From Limnochorda sp. LNt (GTDB taxonomy: Bacteria > Bacillota > Limnochordia > Limnochordales > Geochordaceae), in the NCBI RefSeq assembly GCF_035593265.1, contig NZ_CP141614.1, forward strand, positions 2,480,001 to 2,544,000: a stretch of 64,000 nt of DNA, read 5' to 3'. Position numbers and translations under genes: made by a program. Positions 15,235 to 23,994 of the stretch are shown here, in pieces (position 1 is the stretch's first letter; every line of letters begins with the position of its first letter). The notes beneath the pieces are model-generated. The model was not told the origin of the DNA, ran no database searches, and worked only from the letters and a program-made list of their open reading frames with translations.

Positions 15235-16431
15235 ATGCGCGAAGCTGGCTTCGTCATCAGTCGTGAGGATTGGTCCCTGCACCCCAAGGGCCGGCTGGAC
15301 CAGGCCCGTCACCAGCAGAAGGTGAAGGAGGCCATCCGCCGCAACCTGGCCGACCTCGTGGCGGAGGAGAGCATCATCCTCTCCGACGGCAAGAAGGTCG
15401 TCAAGGTGCCCATCCGGACGCTGGAGGAGTACCGCTTCCGCTTCGATCCCGGCAAGCAGCGCCACGTCGGCCAGGGCAGCGGCGACGAGCGCCCGGGCGA
15501 CGTCGTGGCCCGGGAGACCGGCGGCTCGGCCCCGGGGCGGGGGCCGGGCGCCGGCGACCAGCCCGGGATCGACTACTACGAGGCCGAGCTGTCGGTCGAC
15601 GAGCTGGCCGAGATGATCTTCGAGGACCTGGGACTTCCCAATCTGCAGCAGAAGCGCAAGCCCGAGCTGGTCTCGACGGGCCACGAGTTCAACGACGTGC
15701 GGCGACACGGCGCCATGGCCAACCTCGACAAGCGCCGCACCCTGATGGAGGCGTTCCGCCGCAACGCCCTGCGGGGCCGTCCCGCCTTCCATCCCATCAC
15801 GCCCGAGGACCTGCGCTTCAAGACCTGGGACGAGGCCCTGGAGATGCAGGCCGCCGCCGTGGTGCTGGCCATGATGGACACGTCGGGCTCGATGGGCACC
15901 TTCGAGAAGTACATCGCGCGGAGCTTCTACTTCTGGATGGTGCGGTTCCTGAGGACCCGCTACCGGCAGGTGCAGATCGCCTTCATCGCCCACGACACCC
16001 GAGCCCGCGAGGTGAGCGAGCAGGAGTTCTTCACCAAGGGAGAGAGCGGCGGCACCAAGTGCTCCTCGGCCTACGAGCTGGCCCTGTCGCTCATTCAACA
16101 ACGCTACCCGCCGGACCAGTACAACATCTACGCGTTCCACTTCTCCGACGGCGACAACTTCCCCTCCGACAACGCGCGCTGCGTCAAGCTGGTGCAGGAG
16201 CTGCTGGCCTGCTGCTCGGCCGTCGGCTACGGGGAGATCGTCAACAGCCGGTACGCCACCGACAGCACCCTCATGTCGGTCTACGGCAAGATCGACCATC
16301 CCCGCTTCGTCAGGGTCACCATCCGGGAGAAGTCCGACGTCTACCCGGCCCTGCGGGCCTTCTTCCGGCGCCAGGCTACCGACCTGGCGGCGGCCGCGAT
16401 GGTCGGCGCGCCAGCCGGTCCCTGGAGGTGA
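15235..16431 (+). CDS. yhbH: YhbH/YeaH-family (DUF444) VWA-domain protein
   Basis: 398 residues, ATG 15235 with GGGGGAG upstream. The N-terminal basic region carries WSLHPKGRLDQARHQQKVKEAI and a low-complexity Gly/Arg linker (about 78-110). The C-terminal von Willebrand A-like domain has the metal-site motif MDTSGSM (Asp215, Ser217, Ser219). ARSFYFWMVRFLRTRY, FIAHDT and YNIYAFHFSDGDNFPSDN are family blocks. DUF444 proteins are encoded with prkA and spoVR across bacteria and are needed for the same processes. It is 37 bases after prkA and 6 bases before spoVR, so co-transcribed. Confidence 0.93.
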   Translation: MREAGFVISREDWSLHPKGRLDQARHQQKVKEAIRRNLADLVAEESIILSDGKKVVKVPIRTLEEYRFRFDPGKQRHVGQGSGDERPGDVVARETGGSAPGRGPGAGDQPGIDYYEAELSVDELAEMIFEDLGLPNLQQKRKPELVSTGHEFNDVRRHGAMANLDKRRTLMEAFRRNALRGRPAFHPITPEDLRFKTWDEALEMQAAAVVLAMMDTSGSMGTFEKYIARSFYFWMVRFLRTRYRQVQIAFIAHDTRAREVSEQEFFTKGESGGTKCSSAYELALSLIQQRYPPDQYNIYAFHFSDGDNFPSDNARCVKLVQELLACCSAVGYGEIVNSRYATDSTLMSVYGKIDHPRFVRVTIREKSDVYPALRAFFRRQATDLAAAAMVGAPAGPWR

Positions 16432-16437
16432 GGCACG

Positions 16438-17994
16438 ATGACCGACCGGGAGCTGTTGGAGCTGGAGCGGTGGACCGAGCGCCTGGTGCGACGGGCCCGC
16501 GCCGAGGGGCTCGACTTCTACGAGATGCGCTTCGAGGTGGTGCCGGCCGACGTCCTCTACTCCGTGGGAGCCTACGGGATGCCCACCCGGTTCTCCCACT
16601 GGAGCTTCGGCAAGGCCTTCCACCGGATGAAGACGGAGTACGACTACAATCTGAGCCGCATCTACGAGCTGGTGGTCAACTCCGACCCGTGCTACGCCTT
16701 CCTGCTGGACGGCAACACCCTGGCGCAAAACAAGCTGGTGGTGGCCCACGTCCTGGCCCACAGCGACTTCTTCAAGAACAACTGGCGCTTCGCCGGCACC
16801 TCCCACTTCATGATGGACAACATGGCCGCCCACGCCGAACGGATCGCCCGCTACGAGTTCCGCTACGGCAAGGAGGCCGTCGAGCGTCTCCTGGACGCGG
16901 CCCTGGCACTGGCGGAGCAGGTGGACCCCCACCCGGTGGGGCCGCCCTCCAAGCCCGACGACGAGGAGCAGGAGGCCCGGGCCGGCGCACCCGCCCGCCC
17001 TTCCACCCCCTACGACGACCTGTGGGAGCTGGACCGGCTCCTGGGGCCGTCACCGGAGGACCAGAGCCGCACCCCCGCGACGCCGGCGACGCCCCGACCC
17101 GGACGCCGGCCCCTCCAGGGGAGGGCGGTCGGCTTCGCGCCCCCGGGCCGGGAGGCGGGCCGCCGGGCCGAGGGCCAGCGCGACTCCCTTCCCCGACCGG
17201 CAGGTGCCCGACGCCACCCTGTCCGGCCGGAGAAGGACCTGCTGCGCTTCATCATGCAGCACTCCGAGTACCTCGAGGCGTGGCAGCGCGACGTCCTGGC
17301 CATGGTGCGCGAGGAGGCCCTCTACTTCTGGCCCCAGATCGAGACCAAGATCATGAACGAGGGGTGGGCCACGTACTGGCACGCCGTGTTGATGCGGGAC
17401 GAGGAGCTGGGCGAGGCCGAGGCGCTGGAGTTCGCGCGCATGCATGCCGGCGTGGTCCAGCCCCATCGCCTGCAGCTCAACCCCTACCTGCTCGGGTGGA
17501 AGATCTTCCAGAGCATCGAGGCGCGCTGGGAGCACCCCGGCGAGGAGGACCGCACCCGGCTCGGGCTGCCGGGAGGGCAGGGGCGGGAGAAGATCTTCGA
17601 GGTCCGCCAGCTGGAGACCGACGTGGGCTTCATCCGCAACTACCTGACCCGCAGCCTGGTCGAGGAGCTCCACCTCGTCACCCTGGTGCGCAGGGGCGAC
17701 GAGTGGCAGGTGGAGAGCACCGGCTGGCAGCAGGTGCGCGACGCGCTGGCGGCGCGCCTGGCCAACGGGGGGATCCCCGTCATCGTCGTGGAGGACGGCG
17801 ACTACGACGGCAAGGGCGAGCTCTTGCTGCGGCACCAGTACGACGGCCAGGAGCTGGACCTCCACCATCTGGAGCGGACCCTGCCGTACGTCTTCGAGCT
17901 GTGGGGACGTCCCGTCCACCTGCTGACGGTGGTGGAGGGCAAGCAGACGCTCTTCAGCTACGACGGCGAGTCGCACCAGCGCACGGTGGCCTGA
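16438..17994 (+). CDS. spoVR: SpoVR family protein
   Basis: 518 residues. Conserved SpoVR segments are FYEMRFEVVPADVLYSVGAY, GMPTRFSHWSFGKAF, LDGNTLAQNKLVVAHVLAHSDFF, LYFWPQIETKIMNEGWA, and DVGFIRNYLTRSLV. SpoVR is needed for normal spore cortex formation in B. subtilis; its relative YcgB in enterobacteria works with the PrkA and DUF444 homologues. About 50 residues longer than B. subtilis SpoVR (~468): a Pro/Arg/Gly-rich segment (about residues 175-262) that looks disordered is inserted before RPEKDLLRFI. The ATG lies 6 bases after the yhbH stop. Confidence 0.93.
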   Translation: MTDRELLELERWTERLVRRARAEGLDFYEMRFEVVPADVLYSVGAYGMPTRFSHWSFGKAFHRMKTEYDYNLSRIYELVVNSDPCYAFLLDGNTLAQNKLVVAHVLAHSDFFKNNWRFAGTSHFMMDNMAAHAERIARYEFRYGKEAVERLLDAALALAEQVDPHPVGPPSKPDDEEQEARAGAPARPSTPYDDLWELDRLLGPSPEDQSRTPATPATPRPGRRPLQGRAVGFAPPGREAGRRAEGQRDSLPRPAGARRHPVRPEKDLLRFIMQHSEYLEAWQRDVLAMVREEALYFWPQIETKIMNEGWATYWHAVLMRDEELGEAEALEFARMHAGVVQPHRLQLNPYLLGWKIFQSIEARWEHPGEEDRTRLGLPGGQGREKIFEVRQLETDVGFIRNYLTRSLVEELHLVTLVRRGDEWQVESTGWQQVRDALAARLANGGIPVIVVEDGDYDGKGELLLRHQYDGQELDLHHLERTLPYVFELWGRPVHLLTVVEGKQTLFSYDGESHQRTVA

Positions 17995-18098
17995 GCGCCC
18001 CGCGGCTCTTTAGGTGGACTAACCCCTCGTTCGCAGGAGTCGGCACCGGGCGCCTTGAATCCCAGTCTTTGCCGGGGGTTGGGGAGGTGCCGCAATCG

Positions 18099-18398
18099 GT
18101 GAGCTTGACAGGCAGACGCGGGCGCCCGGGGCGGAGGGGCGCACGAGGCGAGGACGACCTGACCACCCTCCAGCGCTACATCCTGGCCTACCTCCGCAGA
18201 GTCAACGCCTCGTATGCCCGTCCGGTGCGGTCGGCCGAGCTCGCCCAGCAGTTCAACATCACCGACTCGTACGCCCGTGAGCAGACGCGTCCGCTGGTGG
18301 TCCGGGGGCTGGTGGCGGTCCGGGGCGGCCCCAAGGGAGGCTACTATCTGGCCGGCAACGTGACGACGGTGCCCAAGGCACCGGGTCAGGGGGCCTGA
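18099..18398 (+). CDS. Small winged-helix DNA-binding protein
   Basis: 99 residues if read from GTG 18099 (GGGGAGG 11 nt upstream). A basic Arg/Gly-rich N terminus (about 1-25) is followed by a winged-helix fold: LTTLQRYILAYLRRVN, then SAELAQQFNITDSYAREQTRPLVVRGLVAVRGG, then the wing GGPKGGYYLAGN. The GGPxGGY wing is common in Rrf2/MarR-like and other winged-helix regulators. No cysteine cluster is present, so an Fe-S Rrf2 sensor is excluded. It lies about 105 bases after spoVR on the same strand and may be its transcription partner or a regulator of the group (inference). It overlaps the convergent next gene by 13 bases. Confidence 0.6.
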   Translation: MSLTGRRGRPGRRGARGEDDLTTLQRYILAYLRRVNASYARPVRSAELAQQFNITDSYAREQTRPLVVRGLVAVRGGPKGGYYLAGNVTTVPKAPGQGA

Positions 18399-18964
18399 GT
18401 CTCCCCCTGGCTGCCGAGCTGGGCCTCCAGCTCCGAGAGCTGGCGGCTCAGGCTTTGAATCTCCTGGCGTGCGGTCTGCAGGACGAACTGGAGCCGCCGG
18501 CGCTCCTCCTCCGTGGAGCTCTCCAGGAGGGGACGGGCCGTCCGGTAGACGTCGAGGGCGAAGTCGATGCGCTGCCGCAGCGAGGCTACGGCCTCCTCCA
18601 GGCGCTGGCGGCGGCTCTTGACGCCGTCGGCCGCCACCTTCTGATACCAGTCCGGCTCGTGCCCCCAGGGGAAGTCGACGCGCACGTAGACCTCGTCGTC
18701 CCGCCCCGCCACCAGGTCGACGAAGGCGATGGGGTGGAGGATGGCCTGCCCGTCGACGTGCCCTCGGAACGGCACGCGGGGCCAGACCCGGGAGTCCAGC
18801 GAGAGCTGCACCCCGATGCCCGCCCCCTCCAGATCCTTGACGAACTCGAGCCGGTCGACGGCTCCGGCCAGGAAGCCGAAGAGGACCAGCAGCGGCCCGT
18901 CCGGGCGCAGCACCATGGCGATGCGGCGCAGGGCCTCGAGCTTCGCCTGGCGGTCCACTTGCAT
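18386..18964 (-). CDS. Conserved-looking hypothetical protein with C-terminal coiled coil
   Basis: 192 residues from ATG 18964. The N-terminal two thirds are a mixed alpha/beta domain (VLRPDGPLLVLFGFLAG, FVKDLEGAGIGVQLSLD, VPFRGHVDGQAILHPIAFVDLV, YVRVDFPWG). Residues about 115-192 form a long charged helix (RRQRLEEAVASLRQRIDF, STEEERRRLQFVLQTARQEI) predicted to be a coiled coil. No signal peptide. No family was recognised. It is divergent from fumarase and convergent with the winged-helix gene; G/C-ending codons support it being coding. Confidence 0.55.
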   Translation of the reverse strand: MQVDRQAKLEALRRIAMVLRPDGPLLVLFGFLAGAVDRLEFVKDLEGAGIGVQLSLDSRVWPRVPFRGHVDGQAILHPIAFVDLVAGRDDEVYVRVDFPWGHEPDWYQKVAADGVKSRRQRLEEAVASLRQRIDFALDVYRTARPLLESSTEEERRRLQFVLQTARQEIQSLSRQLSELEAQLGSQGETQAP

Positions 18965-19100
18965 CCCCCCGCGGGTGGTCCCACCTGCTTATTTTACCCG
19001 GTACGAAAGGGGAGACATGTCCCTTTGCCAGGCCCGGCCACGGCCGATAAGCTTATGGGCGGTGCCACCACATGGGTCGAGGCCCGAGGGGGAGAGAGGC

Positions 19101-20516
19101 ATGGCAAGGGGCTTCCGGGTCGAGCGAGACTCCATGGGCGAGATGCAGGTGCCCGAGGACGCCTACTACGGCGCATCGACGCAGCGAGCGGTCCTCAACT
19201 TCCCCATCAGCAAGCTCCGGTTCGGACGGGGCTTCATCCAGGCCCTGGGGCTCATCAAGCAGGCCGCCGCCCAGGTCAACGAGCAGCTCGGGTTGCTGCC
19301 GCCGCGCCTGGCCAGTGCCATCGCCCAGGCGGCCGCCGAGGTGGCGGAGGGCAAGTTCGATGACCAGTTCGTGGTGGACATCTTTCAAACCGGCTCCGGC
19401 ACCTCCACCAACATGAACGCCAACGAGGTCATCGCGACCCGCGCCGCCGAGATCCTGGGGGAGGCCCGGGGCTCCCGGGCGGTCCATCCCAACGACCACG
19501 TCAACATGTGCCAGTCGAGCAACGACGTCATCCCGGCGGCCATCCACGTCGCCGCGGTCCTGGCCATCACCCGCGAGCTCTTGCCGGCTCTGCGCCGGCT
19601 GGAGATGGGCTTGCAGGCCAAGGCCGAAGAGTTCTGGCCCATCATCAAGATCGGCCGCACCCACCTGCAGGACGCCACCCCTATCCGCCTGGGGCAGGAG
19701 TTCAGCGGCTACGCCAGCCAGGTACGCCACAGCATCCGGCGCATCGAGGCGGCCCTGGAGGACCTGCGGGAGCTCCCCCTGGGCGGCACGGCCGTCGGCA
19801 CGGGCATCAACGCCCACCCCGAGTTCGCCGCACGGGTCATCGCCCGGCTCAGCGAGTTGGCCGGCGAGCGCTTCGTGGAGGCCGAAAACCACTTCGAGGC
19901 GCAGGCCGCCAAGGACGCCGTGGTCCAGGCCAGCGGCGCCCTGCGCAGCACGGCCGTCGCCCTCATGAAGGTGGCCAACGACATCCGCTGGCTGGGCTCG
20001 GGGCCCCGGTGCGGCATCGGCGAGCTGCTCATCCCCGCCACCCAACCCGGCTCCTCCATCATGCCGGGCAAGGTCAACCCGGTCATCGCCGAGTCGCTCA
20101 TGATGATCTGTGCCCAGGTGATGGGCAACGACACCACCGTCATGATCTGCGGGCAGCACGGCAACTTCGAGCTCAACGTGATGATGCCCGTCATGGCCCA
20201 CAATCTGCTGGAGTCCATCGAACTCCTGACACGGGGTGCGGTCAACTTCCAGGAGAAGCTGGTGGCGGGTCTCCAGGCCGACCGCGAGCGCTGCGAGAGC
20301 CTGGTGGAGCAGAGCCTGGCCATGGTGACGGCGCTGGCGCCGCGCATCGGCTACGACCGGGCCGCCCAGCTGGCCAAGCGCGCCTACGAGAGCCGCCGCA
20401 CCATCCGCGCCGTCGCCCTCGAGGAGGGCGTCCTGCCGGAGCAGGAGCTGGCCGCGCTGCTCGACCCGGAGAGCCAGACGCGGCCGGGGCTCGAGGCGGC
20501 CAGCGCCGGCGGCTGA
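19101..20516 (+). CDS. fumC: Class II fumarate hydratase
   Basis: 471 residues, ATG 19101 with GGGGGAGAGAGG just upstream. Catalyses reversible hydration of fumarate to L-malate in the citric acid cycle. Fumarase motifs are TGSGTSTNMNANEV (98-110), SSNDVIPAAIH (139-149), GRTHLQDATP with catalytic His188, and the lyase signature GSSIMPGKVNP (317-327) with catalytic Ser318. A class II, iron-free homotetramer in known relatives. Aspartase is the closest alternative but the SSNDVIPAAIH and KVNP context favours fumarase. Upstream, a weak promoter-like TTGCCA (19025) and the palindrome ATAAGCTTAT (19047-19056) are seen. Confidence 0.92.
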   Translation: MARGFRVERDSMGEMQVPEDAYYGASTQRAVLNFPISKLRFGRGFIQALGLIKQAAAQVNEQLGLLPPRLASAIAQAAAEVAEGKFDDQFVVDIFQTGSGTSTNMNANEVIATRAAEILGEARGSRAVHPNDHVNMCQSSNDVIPAAIHVAAVLAITRELLPALRRLEMGLQAKAEEFWPIIKIGRTHLQDATPIRLGQEFSGYASQVRHSIRRIEAALEDLRELPLGGTAVGTGINAHPEFAARVIARLSELAGERFVEAENHFEAQAAKDAVVQASGALRSTAVALMKVANDIRWLGSGPRCGIGELLIPATQPGSSIMPGKVNPVIAESLMMICAQVMGNDTTVMICGQHGNFELNVMMPVMAHNLLESIELLTRGAVNFQEKLVAGLQADRERCESLVEQSLAMVTALAPRIGYDRAAQLAKRAYESRRTIRAVALEEGVLPEQELAALLDPESQTRPGLEAASAGG

Positions 20517-20550
20517 GCGGAGCGGCGGCGCCTCGGGGCTGGATTGGCGC

Positions 20551-20577
20551 CCCGCCGGCGGCGGCGGTGCCGGCGGG
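20551..20577. terminator. GC-rich hairpin between convergent fumC and aldehyde dehydrogenase genes
   Basis: CCCGCCGGC (20551-20559) pairs with GCCGGCGGG (20569-20577). It lies in the 86-base gap between two convergent genes, where a bidirectional terminator is expected. No T-run follows on either strand, so intrinsic termination is not certain. Confidence 0.4.
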
Positions 20578-20602
20578 CGCATGCCGCGGCCCGGGGCCGG
20601 CC

Positions 20603-22096
20603 TCATGAAGGCGCCTGCGGGATGTCGATCTGGGCCCGCTGCAGGCGGCCGCTGAAGTCGACGTAGATGCTCTTCCACTCTGTGTAGAAGTCGATGGCGG
20701 CCCGGCCCGCCTCCCGGTGTCCGTTGCCCGTCTGGCGCATGCCCCCGAACGGGAGGTGCACCTCGGAGCCGATGGTGCCGTGGTTGACGTAGACCAGCCC
20801 GGTCATCAGGTCTCGCATGGCCCTGAAGGCACCGTTGACGTCCCGGGTGTAGATGGCACTGGACAGCCCGTAGCGGACCCCGTTGTTGATCCGGATGGCC
20901 TCCTCGAGGCTGCTCACCTCGATGACGGCGGTCACCGGCCCGAAGATCTCCTCCTGTGCCACCCGCATCTCCGGGCGCACCTCGACCAGGAGGGTGGGCG
21001 CGTAGAAGAAGCCCCTGGCCAGGGGGCCCTCGTCGACGATGCGGCCCCCCGTGGCGACGGTGGCGCCCTCGCGGCGTGCCTCCTCGACGTAGCCGTGGAT
21101 GCGCTCGAGGGCCTGCCGGTTGACGACCGGCCCGACGTCGGTGTCGGGGTCGAGGCCATCGCCCAGTCGCAGCCGCCGGATGCGCTCCACCAGCTTGGTC
21201 ACCAGCTGGTCCTTGATGGCCCGATGGGCCAGCACCCGGCTGGCCGCGGTGCACCGCTGGCCCGACGTGCCCAACGCGCTCCAGACGACGCCCTCCACGG
21301 CCAGGTCCAGGTCCGCGTCGTCCATGACGATGATGGCGTTCTTGCCGCCCAGCTCCAGGTGCACGCGCTTGAGCAGCGGGGCCGCCGTCGCGTTGACGTG
21401 GACCCCGGCCTCGTTGGAGCCGGTGAAGGTGATGACGGGCACGTCGGGATGGGCCAGGATGGCATCGCCCACCGTGCCGCCCGGGCCGTAAACCAGGTTG
21501 ACCACCCCGGGAGGCACGCCCGCCTCCTCCAGGATCTCCACCAGCCGGTGGGCCAGGATGGGCGTGTCGCTGGCCGGCTTGAAGACGACCGTGTTGCCGC
21601 AGATGAGGGCTGGCATGATCTTCCAGCTCGGGATGGCGATGGGGAAGTTCCAGGGGGTGATGACGCCGACCACGCCGATGGGCTCGCGGACCGCCATGGC
21701 CATCTTGTCGGGCATCTCCGCCGGCACCGTCTCCCCGAAGAGGCGCCGCCCCTCGCCGGCCATGTAGTAGGTCATGTCGATGGCCTCCTGGACGTCGCCC
21801 CGGGCCTCCATCAGCACCTTGCCCATCTCCTGGGTCATCCGGCGCGCCAGTTGCTCCTTGCGTCGCCCGAGCAGCTCCGCGGCGCGGAAGAGGATCTCCC
21901 CCCGCCGGGGGGCGGGCATCCTGCGCCAGGCATCGAAGGCGTCCCGGGCGGCCTCGACCGCGGCCTGCACGTCCTCGCGGTCGCCCAGCGCCACCTCCCC
22001 CAGCACCTCGCCGGTAGCGGGGTTGACGCTGGTGAAGCGCCGCCCGCTCCTGGCCTCGACCCACCGGCCTCCGATGTACATCGGATAGAAGTCCAT
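20603..22096 (-). CDS. NAD(P)-dependent aldehyde dehydrogenase
   Basis: 497 residues. The second ATG (22096) is taken as start because GGGAGG (complement of 22105-22110) lies 8 nt before it but only 2 nt before the ATG at 22102. ALDH superfamily: TPWNFPIAIPSWKI with the oxyanion Asn150, FTGSNEAG (about 224-231), general base Glu248 in LELGGKN and nucleophile Cys282 in GTSGQRCTAASR, then EEIFGPV and LPFGGMRQTGNGHREAG near the C terminus. It oxidises an aldehyde to the acid. The family spans semialdehyde, succinate- and ketoglutarate-semialdehyde enzymes; sequence alone does not fix the substrate. The next gene upstream on the same strand is an amidohydrolase, about 100 bases away. Confidence 0.9.
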   Translation of the reverse strand: MDFYPMYIGGRWVEARSGRRFTSVNPATGEVLGEVALGDREDVQAAVEAARDAFDAWRRMPAPRRGEILFRAAELLGRRKEQLARRMTQEMGKVLMEARGDVQEAIDMTYYMAGEGRRLFGETVPAEMPDKMAMAVREPIGVVGVITPWNFPIAIPSWKIMPALICGNTVVFKPASDTPILAHRLVEILEEAGVPPGVVNLVYGPGGTVGDAILAHPDVPVITFTGSNEAGVHVNATAAPLLKRVHLELGGKNAIIVMDDADLDLAVEGVVWSALGTSGQRCTAASRVLAHRAIKDQLVTKLVERIRRLRLGDGLDPDTDVGPVVNRQALERIHGYVEEARREGATVATGGRIVDEGPLARGFFYAPTLLVEVRPEMRVAQEEIFGPVTAVIEVSSLEEAIRINNGVRYGLSSAIYTRDVNGAFRAMRDLMTGLVYVNHGTIGSEVHLPFGGMRQTGNGHREAGRAAIDFYTEWKSIYVDFSGRLQRAQIDIPQAPS

Positions 22097-22198
22097 GGCC
22101 ATCGCCTCCCGTCGCCCGGCCTTGCAAGGGACGGCCGGCCCGCCTAGAATACGCTTTCAGGGGTCCGGCTCCCTTGACCTGTGCGAGTACGGCCCGCG

Positions 22199-23911
22199 TC
22201 AGGCCGTGTGGGCGATCCGGCCGGCGACGACCGTGGCGACGACCCGCACGCGGCTCAGATGGTGGCGCGCGGCGACCGCCCGCTCGTCGTCGGAGGTCCA
22301 CCCACCCGGTGGAAGGGCCCGCTCGAGCGCGACGGGGTCCGGCGCCAGCAGCGCCACGTCGCCCGGCATGCCCGGCCTCAGGCCCCCGTGACGGCTCCCC
22401 TCGCCCACGGCCCGCGCCGGGCCCTGGGTGTAGGCCCGCAGCGCCTCCACCACCGAGAGCGCGTGCTCCGGATGCCAGGGGCCCTGCGCCTCCTCCTCCG
22501 GGTCGTCCGACGGCCAGGGGCGGCGCGTGACGGCTGCCCAGATCCCCCGCAAGGGGTCGGGGTCCTCGACGGGTGCGTCGCTGCCAAAGGCCAGGACGAC
22601 CCCCGACTGGGCCAACCACCGCATGGCATACGCGCCTGCCGTTCGTCCCCGCCAGTAGCGCTCGGCGGGCCGCCGGTCGGCGAGCAGGTGGATGGGCTGC
22701 ACGGAGGCGATGACGCCGAGGCGCCCCATCCGCTCCGCGTCGGCCTGCGCCAGGAGCTGCGCGTGCTCGATGCGGTGGGGCAGCCCCTCGACGGAGCCCC
22801 CGCCGGCCCGGCCCGCCTCCAGCCCCTCCAACACCTCGCGGCAGGCTCGATCGCCGATGGCGTGGATGGCCAGGGCGAAGCCCGTGCGGGCCGCATCCAC
22901 GGCCAGTGTCGCCACGGCCCGGCGGTCCAGCAACAGCTCGCCTCGATACCCCGGGGCGTCGATCCCCGAGTACGGAGCCTCCAGGGCAGCCGTCAGCGAT
23001 CCGAGCGAGCCGTCGGCGAAGGCCTTGACGGGCCCGAGGCGCAACCACTCGTCGCCGAACCCCTGGCGCAGGCCGACGTCGCGGAGCGTCTCCAGCATGC
23101 CGGCCGGCGGCATGAACCGGACCCGCAGCCCCAGGCGTCCGCGCTGGTGCAGCAAGGAGAGGGCCGCCAGGATCTCCGGCCCCTCGGGGGTCTGCGCTCC
23201 CACCAGCCCCAGGCGCCAGAGACGGAGCTGGGCGGCATCGATGGCATCGGCCCACTGGGTCAGAGACGGCCGTGGCAGCGACTCCTCGATGAGACCGACG
23301 GCCTTCTCCCGGAAGACGCCGACCCAGTCGCCCGTGGCCGGGTCACGGGGCGTCACCGAGCCGGGAGGCCAGCCGTCGAAGCCGGGCCCGATGCCGACCG
23401 CCAGACGCCCGGCGCGGTTGAGGAGCACCGAGTGCAGGTCCCGGGTCCAGACGACGACGGGCCGGTCCGGGAAGGCCGCGTCCAGCCATGCCAGGTCCTC
23501 CAGTGGGGCGCCCTCCATGCGGTGGGGAGAGAGGCCCCGCGCTACCAGCCACTGCCCGGGCCCGAGCTTCCGGGCGTACGGCTGGAGGCGCGCGAGCACC
23601 TCGGCGACGCTCCGGCACGCGCTCAGGTCCGGCTGGGCCTGGGCCATGGCCCAGGCCCCCAGGTGGATGTGGCTGTCGACCAGACCCGGCACCGCCAGCG
23701 CCCCCTGGCCGTCCAGCCGCGCCACCCCCGTCCCCGCTGCTGCCCGCAGCGCCTCGCGCGGCCCGATGGCCCGGATGGTGCCGGACTCGATCCAGATGGC
23801 CCCGTCCTCGACGGGTCGCTCCAGGACACCGTCCCCGGCCAGCTCGGGGTAGAGGACGATCCCCTCGATGAGAAGCCCACGGGCATCCGTCGACGCTTCG
23901 CCCCCCTGCAT
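22199..23911 (-). CDS. YtcJ/NfdA-like amidohydrolase
   Basis: 570 residues from ATG 23911 (AGGAGG 12 nt upstream; the frame is open to 24010). Metal-dependent amidohydrolase fold: an N-terminal beta domain, then VPGLVDSHIHLG with metal ligands His81 and His83, LAIHAIGDRA, PHRIEHAQLL and VVLAFGSDAPVEDPDP in the barrel, and a C-terminal return to the beta domain. These exoenzyme-like hydrolases (YtcJ group, N-substituted formamide deformylase among them) cleave amide or related C-N bonds; the true substrate is usually unknown. No signal peptide, so probably cytoplasmic. Confidence 0.85.
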   Translation of the reverse strand: MQGGEASTDARGLLIEGIVLYPELAGDGVLERPVEDGAIWIESGTIRAIGPREALRAAAGTGVARLDGQGALAVPGLVDSHIHLGAWAMAQAQPDLSACRSVAEVLARLQPYARKLGPGQWLVARGLSPHRMEGAPLEDLAWLDAAFPDRPVVVWTRDLHSVLLNRAGRLAVGIGPGFDGWPPGSVTPRDPATGDWVGVFREKAVGLIEESLPRPSLTQWADAIDAAQLRLWRLGLVGAQTPEGPEILAALSLLHQRGRLGLRVRFMPPAGMLETLRDVGLRQGFGDEWLRLGPVKAFADGSLGSLTAALEAPYSGIDAPGYRGELLLDRRAVATLAVDAARTGFALAIHAIGDRACREVLEGLEAGRAGGGSVEGLPHRIEHAQLLAQADAERMGRLGVIASVQPIHLLADRRPAERYWRGRTAGAYAMRWLAQSGVVLAFGSDAPVEDPDPLRGIWAAVTRRPWPSDDPEEEAQGPWHPEHALSVVEALRAYTQGPARAVGEGSRHGGLRPGMPGDVALLAPDPVALERALPPGGWTSDDERAVAARHHLSRVRVVATVVAGRIAHTA

Positions 23912-23994
23912 GCCGGCGTCTCGCCTCCTTCGCATCGCGCCTGCATGGGCCCCCGCCCCCGGGGTCACCCTACCCCGGCGGGAGGCCGATGACG

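Noticed and set aside
13176-15287. 703-codon open frame antisense to prkA
   Set aside because: High GC forces long stop-free frames opposite real genes. It is His/Leu/Val-rich with no motif, while the plus strand has the complete PrkA family pattern and a ribosome site.
15270-18050. Very long plus-strand frame overlapping yhbH and spoVR
   Set aside because: Shadow reading of both genes (Arg/Gly/Pro-rich, no motif). Only its last ~100 codons (18099-18398), in an uncovered stretch, look like a gene.
17995-18090. tRNA-like folding in the gap after spoVR
   Set aside because: No acceptor stem, no T-loop sequence and no anticodon arm could be paired.
18105-18134. TTGACA at 18105-18110 as a promoter
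   Set aside because: The sequence 17-18 nt downstream is GGGGCG; no -10, and it lies inside the winged-helix gene.
19047-19056. Palindrome ATAAGCTTAT upstream of fumC as an operator
   Set aside because: Only 10 bases, single copy, no regulator known; noted within the fumC entry only.
19053-23255. 1400-codon minus-strand frame across fumC, aldehyde dehydrogenase and amidohydrolase
   Set aside because: Composition is that of out-of-frame GC-rich DNA and it runs over three genes with full family motifs in other frames.
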